From an uncultured Gammaproteobacteria bacterium (GTDB taxonomy: Bacteria > Pseudomonadota > Gammaproteobacteria > Xanthomonadales > Xanthomonadaceae), in contig CAJAPA010000030.1 of the NCBI GenBank assembly GCA_903942465.1, positions 1-35,714 on the forward strand: 35,714 nt of DNA. The letters are read 5' to 3'. Below, one piece after another: positions 16,242 through 24,243 of this stretch (the first letter of the stretch is position 1; each line of letters starts with the position of its first letter). The position numbers were made by a program, and so were the translations under genes. The notes beneath the pieces were generated by a model. That model searched no databases and was not told where the DNA came from. It worked only from the letters and a program-made list of their open reading frames with translations.

Positions 16242-17729
16242 TTACGGCACGCCGAGGATGTGGATGGCGGTGCTTTCGGCATTACGGATCAGCAGACGCA
16301 CCCGATCGCCGGACTTCAAGGCCACAACCGCTTTCTCGAAGGCCGCGACCGAATTGACCGGCGTGCGGCCGACCTCGAGGACGACATCGCCTTTGGCAAT
16401 GCCGAGCTGGCCTAACATCGGCTGGTTGATCCGGGCAATCTGGACCCCGCCATTGGCCAGGCCGAGACGGCTGCGTGTGGCCGGACTGACCTCCTCGACG
16501 CTGAATCCGAGCTTGGAAGGATTGGCCGGAGTCTGGCTCGGTGTTCCGGGATTCCGTGGATTGCCGGCTGACTCGTCAAGCACCGAAAGCACCACCGGAA
16601 TGTCCAGCGAACGGCCGTTGCGCAGGATGCTCACCTTGGATTTCACCCCCGGCTGCAGGGCACCGACCATGGGCGGAAGATCCGAGGACTTGACGATGGC
16701 ACTTCCGTTGAATCCGGTAATGACATCGCCGGGCTGGATCCCGGCCTTGGCGGCAGCACTACCGTTCTGCACGCTGGCGACAAAGGCGCCCTCTGCAGCT
16801 TTCAGACCGAGATCGGTCAATTCTTCCGGCTGCACATCCCGGACCTGCACACCAAGCTGGCCGCGGCGCACGCTGCCGGTGGCCTTGATCTGTTCGACGG
16901 CATTCATGGCGGTTAGGATCGGTATCGCGAAGCTGACGCCCATGTAGCCGCCGGAATTGCTGAAAATCTGCGAGTTGATGCCGACCACCTGACCACGGGT
17001 ATTCAGCAGCGGCCCGCCGGAGTTGCCGCGGTTGATCGCGACATCGGTCTGGATGAATGGCACGTAGCGCTGGCTGCCGTCCACACTGGGGCGTCCAAGC
17101 GCACTGACGATGCCGGCCGTGACCGAATAATCGAACCCGAACGGCGAGCCGATGGCCACCACCCATTGTCCGGGCTTGACCGCGTCGGAATCGCCGATGG
17201 CCAGAGTGGACAGGCCTTTGGCGTCGATCTTAAGCACGGCGACGTCGGTCGAGGGATCGGACCCGACCAGCTTGGCCGGCAATTGGCGACGGTCGGCCAG
17301 GTGCACCACCAGCTTGTCCATGCCCTCGATGACATGATGATTGGTAAGCACGAAGCCGTCGGAAGAGATGATGAATCCCGAGCCGAATGACCGACCGCCG
17401 CGCGGTCCCTGCGGACCGGGTTGGCCCGGCATCGGCTGCCCGAAGAAGCGTCGGAAAAACTCCTGCATCTGTTCGTCTTCGGAACCCGGTGTAGCGGACT
17501 GCTGTCCCGAACCCGAGCCACGTTCGCTGCTGGCTTCAATGCTGACCACGGCCGGCGTGGTGCGTTCAACCAACGCGCTGAAATCCGGGAGTGCGACCAA
17601 AGGCGCGGCGTTGGCTGTCGATGCACTTTGTGCCTGAACCGGCTGCTGCGCCTGCTGCCAACAGGCGACCAACACGGCGCAACTGAAGAATCCCAGCAGA
17701 AAACGGGAGACGGGTGTGATTGCTTTCAT
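16242..17729 (-). CDS. mucD: DegP/MucD-family periplasmic serine protease
   Basis: HtrA-type protease and chaperone that removes misfolded envelope proteins and damps sigma-E activity. The 495-residue product has an N-terminal export signal, the catalytic triad H132 (NHHVIEG), D162 (STDVAVLKID) and S237 (GNSGGP), then two PDZ domains (about 300-385 and 405-490). A flexible QQ/PGQPGPQGPRGG-rich loop precedes the histidine. The signal ends LVAC at residue 23, a lipobox, so it may be lipid-anchored. The frame is open upstream into rseB, but the ATG at 17729 with GAGG in front gives the signal peptide. It lies 31 bases after rseB, as in Xanthomonas and Pseudomonas. Confidence 0.95.
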   Translation of the reverse strand: MKAITPVSRFLLGFFSCAVLVACWQQAQQPVQAQSASTANAAPLVALPDFSALVERTTPAVVSIEASSERGSGSGQQSATPGSEDEQMQEFFRRFFGQPMPGQPGPQGPRGGRSFGSGFIISSDGFVLTNHHVIEGMDKLVVHLADRRQLPAKLVGSDPSTDVAVLKIDAKGLSTLAIGDSDAVKPGQWVVAIGSPFGFDYSVTAGIVSALGRPSVDGSQRYVPFIQTDVAINRGNSGGPLLNTRGQVVGINSQIFSNSGGYMGVSFAIPILTAMNAVEQIKATGSVRRGQLGVQVRDVQPEELTDLGLKAAEGAFVASVQNGSAAAKAGIQPGDVITGFNGSAIVKSSDLPPMVGALQPGVKSKVSILRNGRSLDIPVVLSVLDESAGNPRNPGTPSQTPANPSKLGFSVEEVSPATRSRLGLANGGVQIARINQPMLGQLGIAKGDVVLEVGRTPVNSVAAFEKAVVALKSGDRVRLLIRNAESTAIHILGVP

Positions 17730-17760
17730 GGCTACCTCGATGATAAAAGGTGGAACGGAT

Positions 17761-18678
17761 TCAACGCTGGGTCTGTGCCAGAATTTTTTCAAGGGTGGCG
17801 ACCGGCACCTTGCCCATGGCGACATAGCGGATGGAGCCATCAGCCAGCATCAGGCCGTTGACGCCATCCCGGCGCATCTGGGCTTTTTCCTTCTGTTTCG
17901 ACGGCTCCACATACAGTGAAATGCTGGCCAGACCGTCGCTGAAAAGATAGTGGGTAGAACCGGCCCGGCTTTCGCTGGCAATGACGCGAAATCCCTTGAC
18001 TTCCTTGAACGGCGACTTCAGTTCACGGTTCTGTGGGGCTTTTGCGGGCTTGGCTTTTCCGGCTGCCGGCGTAATGTCGATTTGGGTGAACACGAACTGC
18101 TCTACGGCATACCCGCGTTCGTCGAGCGTCACCACTTTCAACGGCAATCCGGTTTCCGTATCCAGCCAGAGACGGTAGCTGTATCTCCAGGCGTCCTCGG
18201 CTGTAATATCAATGACCTGGGTTGACCGGCCGGCCACACGCGCTTTCTCGGCAAGGCGTGTTTTGTACGATTTATTGCCGGAGACGTTGGCAAAATGGCT
18301 GAAGGTGATCTGTCCGGTGGCGGCCGCCGGAAATGTCTGAACGGAACCGCCAAGACTGTTGCTTTGGATCTTGCCGCCTTTTTTGACCAACTCCCGTGGC
18401 GAGCCCGACAGTGTCCGCATGCGCAGACTTTCCACGCCATTATTCATGCGGTGCTCGACCGCCAGCGTGTTTATTTCGGCCCCCTGAACGAGGACCAGCA
18501 CGCCTTTGTAATTATGGTTGGCGACCGCGCCGTTGATGCGACCGAGCCACGCCTCGGAATCATCACGCCAGAGCTGCTGGACCCACTTTTTTCCGGAATC
18601 CAGCCAGCCACTGTCCTCGGCACGCACACCGGACGGTGCGAGAATCAGCAGGACCAACAGAAATCGCAGAGGCCTCAT
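17761..18678 (-). CDS. rseB: Sigma-E regulatory protein RseB/MucB
   Basis: Periplasmic sensor that binds RseA and shields it from proteolysis until envelope damage or lipopolysaccharide signals appear. The 305-residue product has a cleavable signal peptide (about 1-20, ending GVRA), a lipoprotein-like N-terminal domain (about 30-210, with AWLGRINGAVANHNYKGVLV and WRYSYRLWLDTETGLPLKV) and a smaller C-terminal domain (about 225-305, with YLFSDGLASISLYVE). The start is fixed by the ATGA overlap with the rseA stop. The order rpoE-rseA-rseB-mucD is the standard sigma-E module. Confidence 0.94.
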   Translation of the reverse strand: MRPLRFLLVLLILAPSGVRAEDSGWLDSGKKWVQQLWRDDSEAWLGRINGAVANHNYKGVLVLVQGAEINTLAVEHRMNNGVESLRMRTLSGSPRELVKKGGKIQSNSLGGSVQTFPAAATGQITFSHFANVSGNKSYKTRLAEKARVAGRSTQVIDITAEDAWRYSYRLWLDTETGLPLKVVTLDERGYAVEQFVFTQIDITPAAGKAKPAKAPQNRELKSPFKEVKGFRVIASESRAGSTHYLFSDGLASISLYVEPSKQKEKAQMRRDGVNGLMLADGSIRYVAMGKVPVATLEKILAQTQR

Positions 18679-19349
18679 TGACCGTTCTCGCTGGCATCGG
18701 CTTCCGGTGCCGACAGCAGTTGCGCATAGGAAATGAGATCGTTACCGGTATTGCTTCCGGTCATCTGATTATGACGGGCAAGATAGTCATCCATGGCCTG
18801 ATCGCGTTTCGGCCAGGATCTGGAACGGGTTGCTTCGTTCAGTTCGAAACGGGTCGGGTCATTGACGGCTGCGATCTGCTCCGATGGCGCGGCAGATTTG
18901 ACCACAACCGTGGCGGCCGGCTTGGCGGTCTCTTTCTGCACCGAGGCGGGAACGGCTTCAGCAGCGTTCGGAGCCGGTGACGGGACGGGGGCCTGTTGAG
19001 CAATCATTCGATCGCCCGCGGCCGGTGTCTCGGAACCCGGCATCAGCTGGTAACCCAGACCGGCGACCAGCGCCAGTGCCGCGAAAGAAGCCAGTAGACG
19101 CCAAGGCGCTTTCACAGCGTTGGTTTCAGGCTGACATTGTGCACAGATCGCCTCGGCACTTCCTGCAGGCATCAGCCGCATCGGCTGCGACTTCAGGACC
19201 GACGAAGCAATCCAGGCGCGCTCGCAGGCGGCACGCAAATCAGCATCGTTGGCCAGGCGCTTCTGGAAGAAACGGCGCTCGCTGTCCGACAGTTCGCCAT
19301 CGATGTAGGCGCTGAGTTGTTCTAAATCGGTTTCGCTGATCGGTTTCAT
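18675..19349 (-). CDS. rseA: Anti-sigma-E factor RseA
   Basis: Inner-membrane anti-sigma factor that holds RpoE inactive through its cytoplasmic domain. The 224-residue product has the N-terminal RseA domain (about 5-75, starting ETDLEQLSAYIDGELSD), one membrane segment (about 83-103) and an alanine/proline-rich periplasmic part that should bind RseB and be cut by DegS-like proteases. An unusual CAQC pair (C69, C72) lies just before the membrane segment. The ATG overlaps the rpoE stop (ATGA) and the stop overlaps the rseB ATG, so the amounts of sigma and anti-sigma are translationally linked. Confidence 0.93.
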   Translation of the reverse strand: MKPISETDLEQLSAYIDGELSDSERRFFQKRLANDADLRAACERAWIASSVLKSQPMRLMPAGSAEAICAQCQPETNAVKAPWRLLASFAALALVAGLGYQLMPGSETPAAGDRMIAQQAPVPSPAPNAAEAVPASVQKETAKPAATVVVKSAAPSEQIAAVNDPTRFELNEATRSRSWPKRDQAMDDYLARHNQMTGSNTGNDLISYAQLLSAPEADASENGQ

Positions 19350-19936
19350 GGGCGGACTCTTTGGGACTCGTAAAGGGGTCGCAGGCGGGCATCGATGGCC
19401 TCACGTGCACGGAAAATGCGGGAACGTACGGTTCCGACCGGTGAATTCATGACTTCGGCGATTTCCTCGTAGGAAAGCCCCTCCATTTCACGCAGGGTGA
19501 TGGCCTGCCGGATTTCCTCCGGCAACTGCGCCAGTGCCTTGCTGACCACTTGGGCAAGTTCTTCGCGCAAAAGTTCATGTTCCGGCGTGTCATTGTTCTG
19601 TACGTAGATACCGCCTTCGATGAACTCGGCATCCTCCAATTCCACATCGGCACCGGGCCGTCGCTTTTGGCTGGCCAGATGGTTCTTGGCGGTATTGACT
19701 GCAATCCGGTACATCCATGTATAGAACTGGCTTTCACCGCGGAAACCCGGCAGAGACCGGTAGGCTTTGATGAAGCTGTCCTGAACCACATCCTGGCACT
19801 CGGCCGGATTGCGCACGAAACGGCTGACCACCGCCGCGATACGGTGCTGGTATTTCCGGACCAACAGGTCGAAGGCGCTCTTGTCGCCTTTCTGGGCCCG
19901 CTGAACCAGCTCGGTATCGATTTCGTGTTCGCCCAT
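19346..19936 (-). CDS. rpoE: RNA polymerase sigma factor RpoE (AlgU type)
   Basis: ECF sigma factor for the envelope-stress response. The 196-residue product has sigma region 2 (about 10-95, with FVRNPAECQDVVQDSFIKAYRSL and the region 2.4 YTWMYRIAVNTAKNHL) and region 4 (about 125-185, ending with the helix-turn-helix GLSYEEIAEVMNSPVGTVRSRIFRAREAI). Length is normal for the RpoE/AlgU group. GGAG lies eleven bases before the ATG, a little far. It heads the rseA-rseB-mucD block. A candidate promoter of sigma-E type (19979-20006) suggests autoregulation, as known for this sigma factor elsewhere. Confidence 0.97.
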   Translation of the reverse strand: MGEHEIDTELVQRAQKGDKSAFDLLVRKYQHRIAAVVSRFVRNPAECQDVVQDSFIKAYRSLPGFRGESQFYTWMYRIAVNTAKNHLASQKRRPGADVELEDAEFIEGGIYVQNNDTPEHELLREELAQVVSKALAQLPEEIRQAITLREMEGLSYEEIAEVMNSPVGTVRSRIFRAREAIDARLRPLYESQRVRP

Positions 19937-19978
19937 CGGGCCGGGATCTCCGTATCGTTGCAGCCAATGGCTAAGGGG

Positions 19979-20006
19979 TTTGTCGCTTCACGGCAGCAAA
20001 AGTTCC
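19979..20006 (-). promoter_or_regulatory. Candidate sigma-E promoter of the rpoE operon
   Basis: On the minus strand GGAACTT (20006-20000), identical to the sigma-E -35 consensus, is followed by a 16-base spacer and ACAAA (19983-19979), preceded by G. The -10 is a partial match to the GTCNNA type I recall for Xylella. The transcript would start near 19972, about 35 bases before the rpoE ATG. The perfect -35 and the location make autoregulation likely. Confidence 0.6.
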
Positions 20007-20012
20007 CGCCAA

Positions 20013-20041
20013 TTGACCGAAAGGCTCAAAACAGTGATGAT
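20013..20041 (+). promoter_or_regulatory. Candidate promoter of the fadB-like gene
   Basis: TTGACC (20013-20018, five of six against the -35), a 17-base spacer and GATGAT (20036-20041, four of six against the -10) point toward the fadB-like gene. They predict a start near 20048 and a leader of about 25 bases. This favours the ATG at 20073 over an earlier in-frame ATG at 20037, which would lie inside the -10. Its -35 is only six bases from the upstream edge of the divergent sigma-E -35. Confidence 0.45.
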
Positions 20042-20072
20042 AAGCTTACTTCAATTTCAATCAAACGAATGT

Positions 20073-22109
20073 ATGAATCAGTTCAGCGGTCTTTCCCCCG
20101 AACATTGGCAACTTGAAGCACGAAAAGACGGCATCCTGATCCTCAGCCTCGAGCGCAAGGACAGCAGCGTCAATACCCTGTGCCAGGCCGTTCTGAATGA
20201 ACTCGATGGCCTGCTGGAGCGCATGGCCTTCGCGCCGCCAAAAGGCCTGATCATCCGTTCCACCAAAAAAGCCGGTTTCATCGCCGGTGCCGATATCGCT
20301 GAATTTGCCGAATTCGATGCCAAAGGCACGGTGCTGGATGCCATCAGCAACGGCCAGAACATCTTCCAACGCATTGCCGAACTACCCTGCCCGACGGTCG
20401 CCCTGATCCACGGCCACTGCATGGGGGGCGGTACGGAGCTCAGCCTCGCCTGCTCGGCGCGGGTGGCATCGGATGATGCCAGCACCCGCATCGGCTTGCC
20501 CGAAGTCAAACTTGGCATCTATCCGGGCTGGGGCGGCAGTGTTCGCCTACCCCGCTTGGTTGGCGCCCCGGCGGCCTTCGACATGATGCTGACCGGTCGC
20601 GCACTTTCGGGCAAAGCGGCACGCGCCATCGGTCTGGTCGACGCAGTGACCGCGCCGGATCTCATGGTGAATAAAGCCGTTGAATTCATTGACCACGGTG
20701 TCCATCGCCCGTTCAAACAGAAAGCAACCGCTTGGCTCAGCAACAGCTGGCTGGCGCGGCAAATTCTGCCCGGCATACTGACCAAACAAGTGGCACGTAA
20801 AGCCCGCAAAGCCCACTACCCGGCACCTTACAGCCTGATCGACACCTGGCGACGCTCCGGCGGCATGCCGGTGCGTGCCGCGCTGAAACAGGAAGGTTAC
20901 TCTGTAGCCAAGCTGGCGCAGGGGCCGACCGCGCGCAACCTGACCCGCATCTTCTTCCTGATGGAACGTCTGAAATCCCTGGGCGGCAAGGAACACGGCA
21001 TTACCAACGTGCATGTAGTCGGTGCCGGCGTAATGGGCGGCGATATCGCCGCTTGGTGCGCTTTGCGTGGATTCGACGTGACCCTGCAGGACCGCGAAAT
21101 GCAGTACATCCAACCGGCCCTTGACCGTGCTGATGCCCTGTTCGCGAAAAAGGTGAAGGACGATGCCAAACGTGGCATGGCCCGTGCCCGTCTGCAGGCC
21201 GATGTGTCCGGCGATGGCGTAGCCAAAGCCGACCTGATCATCGAAGCCATCTTCGAAAATCTGGAAGCGAAACAGGCCCTGTATGCGGCACTTGAACCGA
21301 AAATGAAGCCGAACGCCCTTCTGGTATCCAACACCAGCTCGATCGCGCTGGATACGCTCGGCGCCAAGCTTGAACGTCCGGCACAGTTCGCCGGCCTGCA
21401 TTATTTCAATCCGGTGGCGATGATGCCCTTGGTGGAAATCGTCCGTCATTCCGGCATGGCCGCGGAAACCGAACGCCGTCTTGCCGCGTTCTGCCGCAGC
21501 ATCGACAAACTGCCGGTGCCCGTCGCCGGCACCCCGGGCTTTCTGGTCAACCGGATTCTCGCGCCCTACATGCAGGAAGCGATTCTGGCCTTTTCGGAGG
21601 GCATACCGGGGCGCGCCATCGACAAAGCCGCGCTCGACTTCGGCATGCCGATGGGACCCATCGAACTGGTCGATACCGTCGGCCTCGACGTTGCCGCCAG
21701 TGTCGGCAAGATCATGGCTGAATTCCACGGTCAGACATTGCCGGACGCGCTGCAGGTGACGCCGGGAAAACGTGGCAAGAAAGACGGCGAAGGCCTTTAC
21801 AAATGGGTCGATGGCAAAGCGGTGAAACCGGACTTGGCTAAGGATTACAAAGTACCGGACGACCTGCAGGACCGCCTGGTATTCGCTCTACTCAATGAAG
21901 CCGTGTCCTGCCTGCATCAGGGCGTCGTCACCGATGCCGAGCTGCTGGATGCCGGTGTGATTTTCGGAACGGGCTTCGCGCCGTTCCGCGGCGGACCGAT
22001 TGAACACATCAAAGCGATCGGCCGGGACGCGGCATTGAGCACACTGAAATCCCTGGAAAGCAAGTACGGGTCGCGCTTCGCACCGAAAGCCGGCTGGGAC
22101 AATCTCTAA
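20073..22109 (+). CDS. FadB/FadJ-like enoyl-CoA hydratase/3-hydroxyacyl-CoA dehydrogenase
   Basis: Two-enzyme fatty-acid beta-oxidation protein of 678 residues. The N-terminal crotonase domain has the oxyanion-hole segment IAGADI (70-75) and the two catalytic glutamates E122 (MGGGTEL) and E144 (GLPEVKLGIYPGWGG). The dehydrogenase part has the NAD-binding VVGAGVMGGDIA (about 315-326), catalytic H443 in GLHYFNPV and PGFLVNRILAPY, then a C-terminal helical domain. Sequence order fits the group found in Xanthomonas relatives. No thiolase (fadA) gene follows; a strong terminator comes 17 bases after the stop. The ATG at 20073 is chosen from family N-termini and the promoter position; its ribosome site is poor. 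Confidence 0.92.
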   Translation: MNQFSGLSPEHWQLEARKDGILILSLERKDSSVNTLCQAVLNELDGLLERMAFAPPKGLIIRSTKKAGFIAGADIAEFAEFDAKGTVLDAISNGQNIFQRIAELPCPTVALIHGHCMGGGTELSLACSARVASDDASTRIGLPEVKLGIYPGWGGSVRLPRLVGAPAAFDMMLTGRALSGKAARAIGLVDAVTAPDLMVNKAVEFIDHGVHRPFKQKATAWLSNSWLARQILPGILTKQVARKARKAHYPAPYSLIDTWRRSGGMPVRAALKQEGYSVAKLAQGPTARNLTRIFFLMERLKSLGGKEHGITNVHVVGAGVMGGDIAAWCALRGFDVTLQDREMQYIQPALDRADALFAKKVKDDAKRGMARARLQADVSGDGVAKADLIIEAIFENLEAKQALYAALEPKMKPNALLVSNTSSIALDTLGAKLERPAQFAGLHYFNPVAMMPLVEIVRHSGMAAETERRLAAFCRSIDKLPVPVAGTPGFLVNRILAPYMQEAILAFSEGIPGRAIDKAALDFGMPMGPIELVDTVGLDVAASVGKIMAEFHGQTLPDALQVTPGKRGKKDGEGLYKWVDGKAVKPDLAKDYKVPDDLQDRLVFALLNEAVSCLHQGVVTDAELLDAGVIFGTGFAPFRGGPIEHIKAIGRDAALSTLKSLESKYGSRFAPKAGWDNL

Positions 22110-22125
22110 ACCCGCTTCGGGATGG

Positions 22126-22157
22126 AAAAAAAGCCGGCTTTTGCCGGCTTTTTATTT
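22126..22157. terminator. Bidirectional intrinsic terminator
   Basis: AAGCCGGC (22131-22138), loop TTTT and GCCGGCTT (22143-22150) form a perfect stem, extended on both sides by an A-run before and a T-run after. It can end the fadB-like message on the plus strand and the lytic transglycosylase message on the minus strand; the two genes converge here with 49 bases between them. Confidence 0.9.
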
Positions 22158-22158
22158 G

Positions 22159-23610
22159 CTATTTTTTGCAGCCAATCAATTTAATTTCCTGACCGGGCTG
22201 AATCACATAATTCGGTGGAGCCAAATCATTGACCTTGATCAGACGACTGAGGTCGCAATCGAAGGTTCGGGTGATCATCATCAGGGTTTCGCCGGGCTTG
22301 ACGATGTACTTGCCGTTATGTTTTTCACCCGTATCGGCAGCGACCTCCGTACCCTCAACCGCTGCAGCAGGAACCACCGGCGGCGGCCGGAAGAATACCG
22401 GGGTCTTGCGGGCCTGGGTCAGCATCTTGGCCTGTTCGCTGCGTGGTCCGCCCAAGCAGTTGGCCTGATAACTGGCCACCAGTTTCTTCGGCGCGCGCAG
22501 CACGATGCCCTGCGCGATGTACTGGCCTGGCTCGTAATGCGGATTGAGATTGCGTAGAACCCGGAACCAGCCGGACTGATTATGCGGATTGCCCAGACAG
22601 ATGGTGAGTTCGTTGATGGTCGTCGCGCGTTGCAGGGTCAGACTGGCCGGCGAATAGTCTAGCTTCGGATATGTCAGGCCGTATTCGGAACCATGCAGGA
22701 ACAGCCAGGCAGCCGCCAGCACCGCCGGTACGTAATCGCGGGTTTCCGCAGGCCATTCGGTATACACGTCCTCCTGCCAGAAATCACCGCCGCGTTCGCC
22801 GTAAATGCGCCGGGCCCGGCCTTCGCCGCCGTTGTAACCGGCGACAGCCATTTCCAGACTGCGGTTGAGTTCTTCGAAGCGCTCGTTCATGTACTGGGCA
22901 TTGGCGCGGGCCGCGAACTGCGGATCGTAACGCATGTCGTAACCCGGACCGGAATCCAGATTGAACCTGCGGCCGGTGGCCGGCATGAATTGCAGGGGCC
23001 CTGCCGCACCGGCTCTGGACACCGAATGCACCTTGCCGCCCGACTCCTTGGTCATCATGCCGAACAGCAGTGCTTCAGGCAGCCCGGCTTTTTCGTACTC
23101 CGGCGCCATCAGGTAGCGCATGTAGTGGTAGTTTTCCCACGATTCCAGAAAAAACCCGCGATTCACCGTCAACCAGTTGGCGATTGCCGCCTGCATCGGT
23201 TCGTTGTATTTGGTCAACAACTCGAGATTCCGCGAACCCAGGAGTTTGATGGTGGTTCCGATGGCGGGAATATTCTGTGGCGCCAGGGCGCCTGCGCCGG
23301 CCGGCGCGGAAACCGGCATGTCCGATTGCTTGATCAGCTGCTCGTAGGCGCTGATGACTTTGGTTTTCGAGCAGGCTTTCAGTTTGAAGCACTGATTGGC
23401 CTGGTCTTCAAGGTCTTCAATGGCCTTGTTCATCACCGCCAGCTGACTGTCATCGCCGGTTTCATAAAGATCCCGGGCCTGCTGGTAGGTTTTCAGGCTT
23501 TGATCGATTTGACCATACAACAGGGCTTCACGGGTCGGTTTGGCGGCAAGTGCACTCCCGGAAAAAACGCCGGTGAGCAGGATGGTGACGAACATCGGGC
23601 TGATCCGCAT
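22159..23610 (-). CDS. MltD-like lytic transglycosylase with LysM domain
   Basis: Peptidoglycan-cleaving lytic transglycosylase. The 483-residue product has a signal peptide (about 1-22, ending SALA), a helical region of unknown role (23-160), an SLT catalytic domain (about 165-320) with E189 in MTKESGG and the motifs AGPLQFMPATGRR and AVAGYNGGEGRARR. A degenerate LysM-like stretch follows (about 330-385), then a clear C-terminal LysM (about 428-478, YIVKPGETLMMI to IQPGQEIKL). Six cysteines lie in the exported part (two near residues 74-80), so disulfides are possible. The ATG at 23610 has AGGAG five bases upstream; an earlier open codon adds MCQGVF without support. Confidence 0.9.
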   Translation of the reverse strand: MRISPMFVTILLTGVFSGSALAAKPTREALLYGQIDQSLKTYQQARDLYETGDDSQLAVMNKAIEDLEDQANQCFKLKACSKTKVISAYEQLIKQSDMPVSAPAGAGALAPQNIPAIGTTIKLLGSRNLELLTKYNEPMQAAIANWLTVNRGFFLESWENYHYMRYLMAPEYEKAGLPEALLFGMMTKESGGKVHSVSRAGAAGPLQFMPATGRRFNLDSGPGYDMRYDPQFAARANAQYMNERFEELNRSLEMAVAGYNGGEGRARRIYGERGGDFWQEDVYTEWPAETRDYVPAVLAAAWLFLHGSEYGLTYPKLDYSPASLTLQRATTINELTICLGNPHNQSGWFRVLRNLNPHYEPGQYIAQGIVLRAPKKLVASYQANCLGGPRSEQAKMLTQARKTPVFFRPPPVVPAAAVEGTEVAADTGEKHNGKYIVKPGETLMMITRTFDCDLSRLIKVNDLAPPNYVIQPGQEIKLIGCKK

Positions 23611-23699
23611 GAAAACTCCTTGGCACATGCTTTATGCTATCCAAACTGCATTATCGGGCATACCCGCCGCAGACTCCATAAATTTTTCGTGAATACCCC

Positions 23700-24200
23700 A
23701 TGAGCCGATGGCGACCGCCCTCCGAAGCCAGCACCGCCCTGATCACCCAGGACGGGCGCGAACGCCTGCGCGCGGAGCTTCAGGAGCTCTGGCAAGTCCG
23801 CCGCCCGGAGGTGGTAAAGGCATTGTCTGCTGCTGCCGCCGAAGGCGACCGCTCGGAAAACGCCGAATACATCTACCGCAAGAAACAACTGGGCGAAATC
23901 GACCGGCGCGTGCGCTACCTGAGCAAACGCCTGGAAGTGCTGAAAGTACCTGAACAGGACAAAACCCCGCGCGACCGCATTTTCTTCAGTGCCTGGTTCG
24001 AACTGGAACACGAGGATGGTGATATACGCCGTTACCGCATCGTCGGACCGGATGAAATCGATGCGCGTCGGAATTGGATCAGCATCGATTCGCCGTTGGC
24101 ACGGGCGGCTTTGAACAAAGCGGTTGAAATGGACTTCGAAGTCGAACTGCCGACGGGAATGAGCTCGTTTGTGGTGATATCCATCCAGTACGAGGAGTAA
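23700..24200 (+). CDS. greB: Transcription elongation factor GreB
   Basis: Binds the RNA polymerase secondary channel and promotes cleavage of backtracked RNA. The 166-residue product has an N-terminal coiled coil (about 15-85) with the acidic tip D50 and E53 in [15 protein letters not shown], then a C-terminal FKBP-like domain ([28 protein letters not shown]). The length and the [23 protein letters not shown] stretch fit GreB better than GreA. It is divergent from the lytic transglycosylase gene with an 89-base gap. No clear Shine-Dalgarno or strong promoter match is visible in that gap. Confidence 0.94.
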   Translation: MSRWRPPSEASTALITQDGRERLRAELQELWQVRRPEVVKALSAAAAEGDRSENAEYIYRKKQLGEIDRRVRYLSKRLEVLKVPEQDKTPRDRIFFSAWFELEHEDGDIRRYRIVGPDEIDARRNWISIDSPLARAALNKAVEMDFEVELPTGMSSFVVISIQYEE

Positions 24201-24243
24201 GCCCGCTTACCCCCTCACGCGCAGGCCGGAGCCCGGGAGCCCC

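Noticed and set aside
20037-20072. Earlier in-frame start for the fadB-like gene at 20037
   Set aside because: It would lie inside the candidate -10 and has no better ribosome site; family N-termini match the ATG at 20073.
20547-21728. 393-codon open frame on the minus strand
   Set aside because: It lies entirely opposite the fadB-like gene, whose catalytic motifs are intact; no ribosome site or family match.
24201-24243. Possible terminator between greB and rimO
   Set aside because: The segment contains CCCGGG and other GC-rich words but no stem followed by a T-run on either strand.
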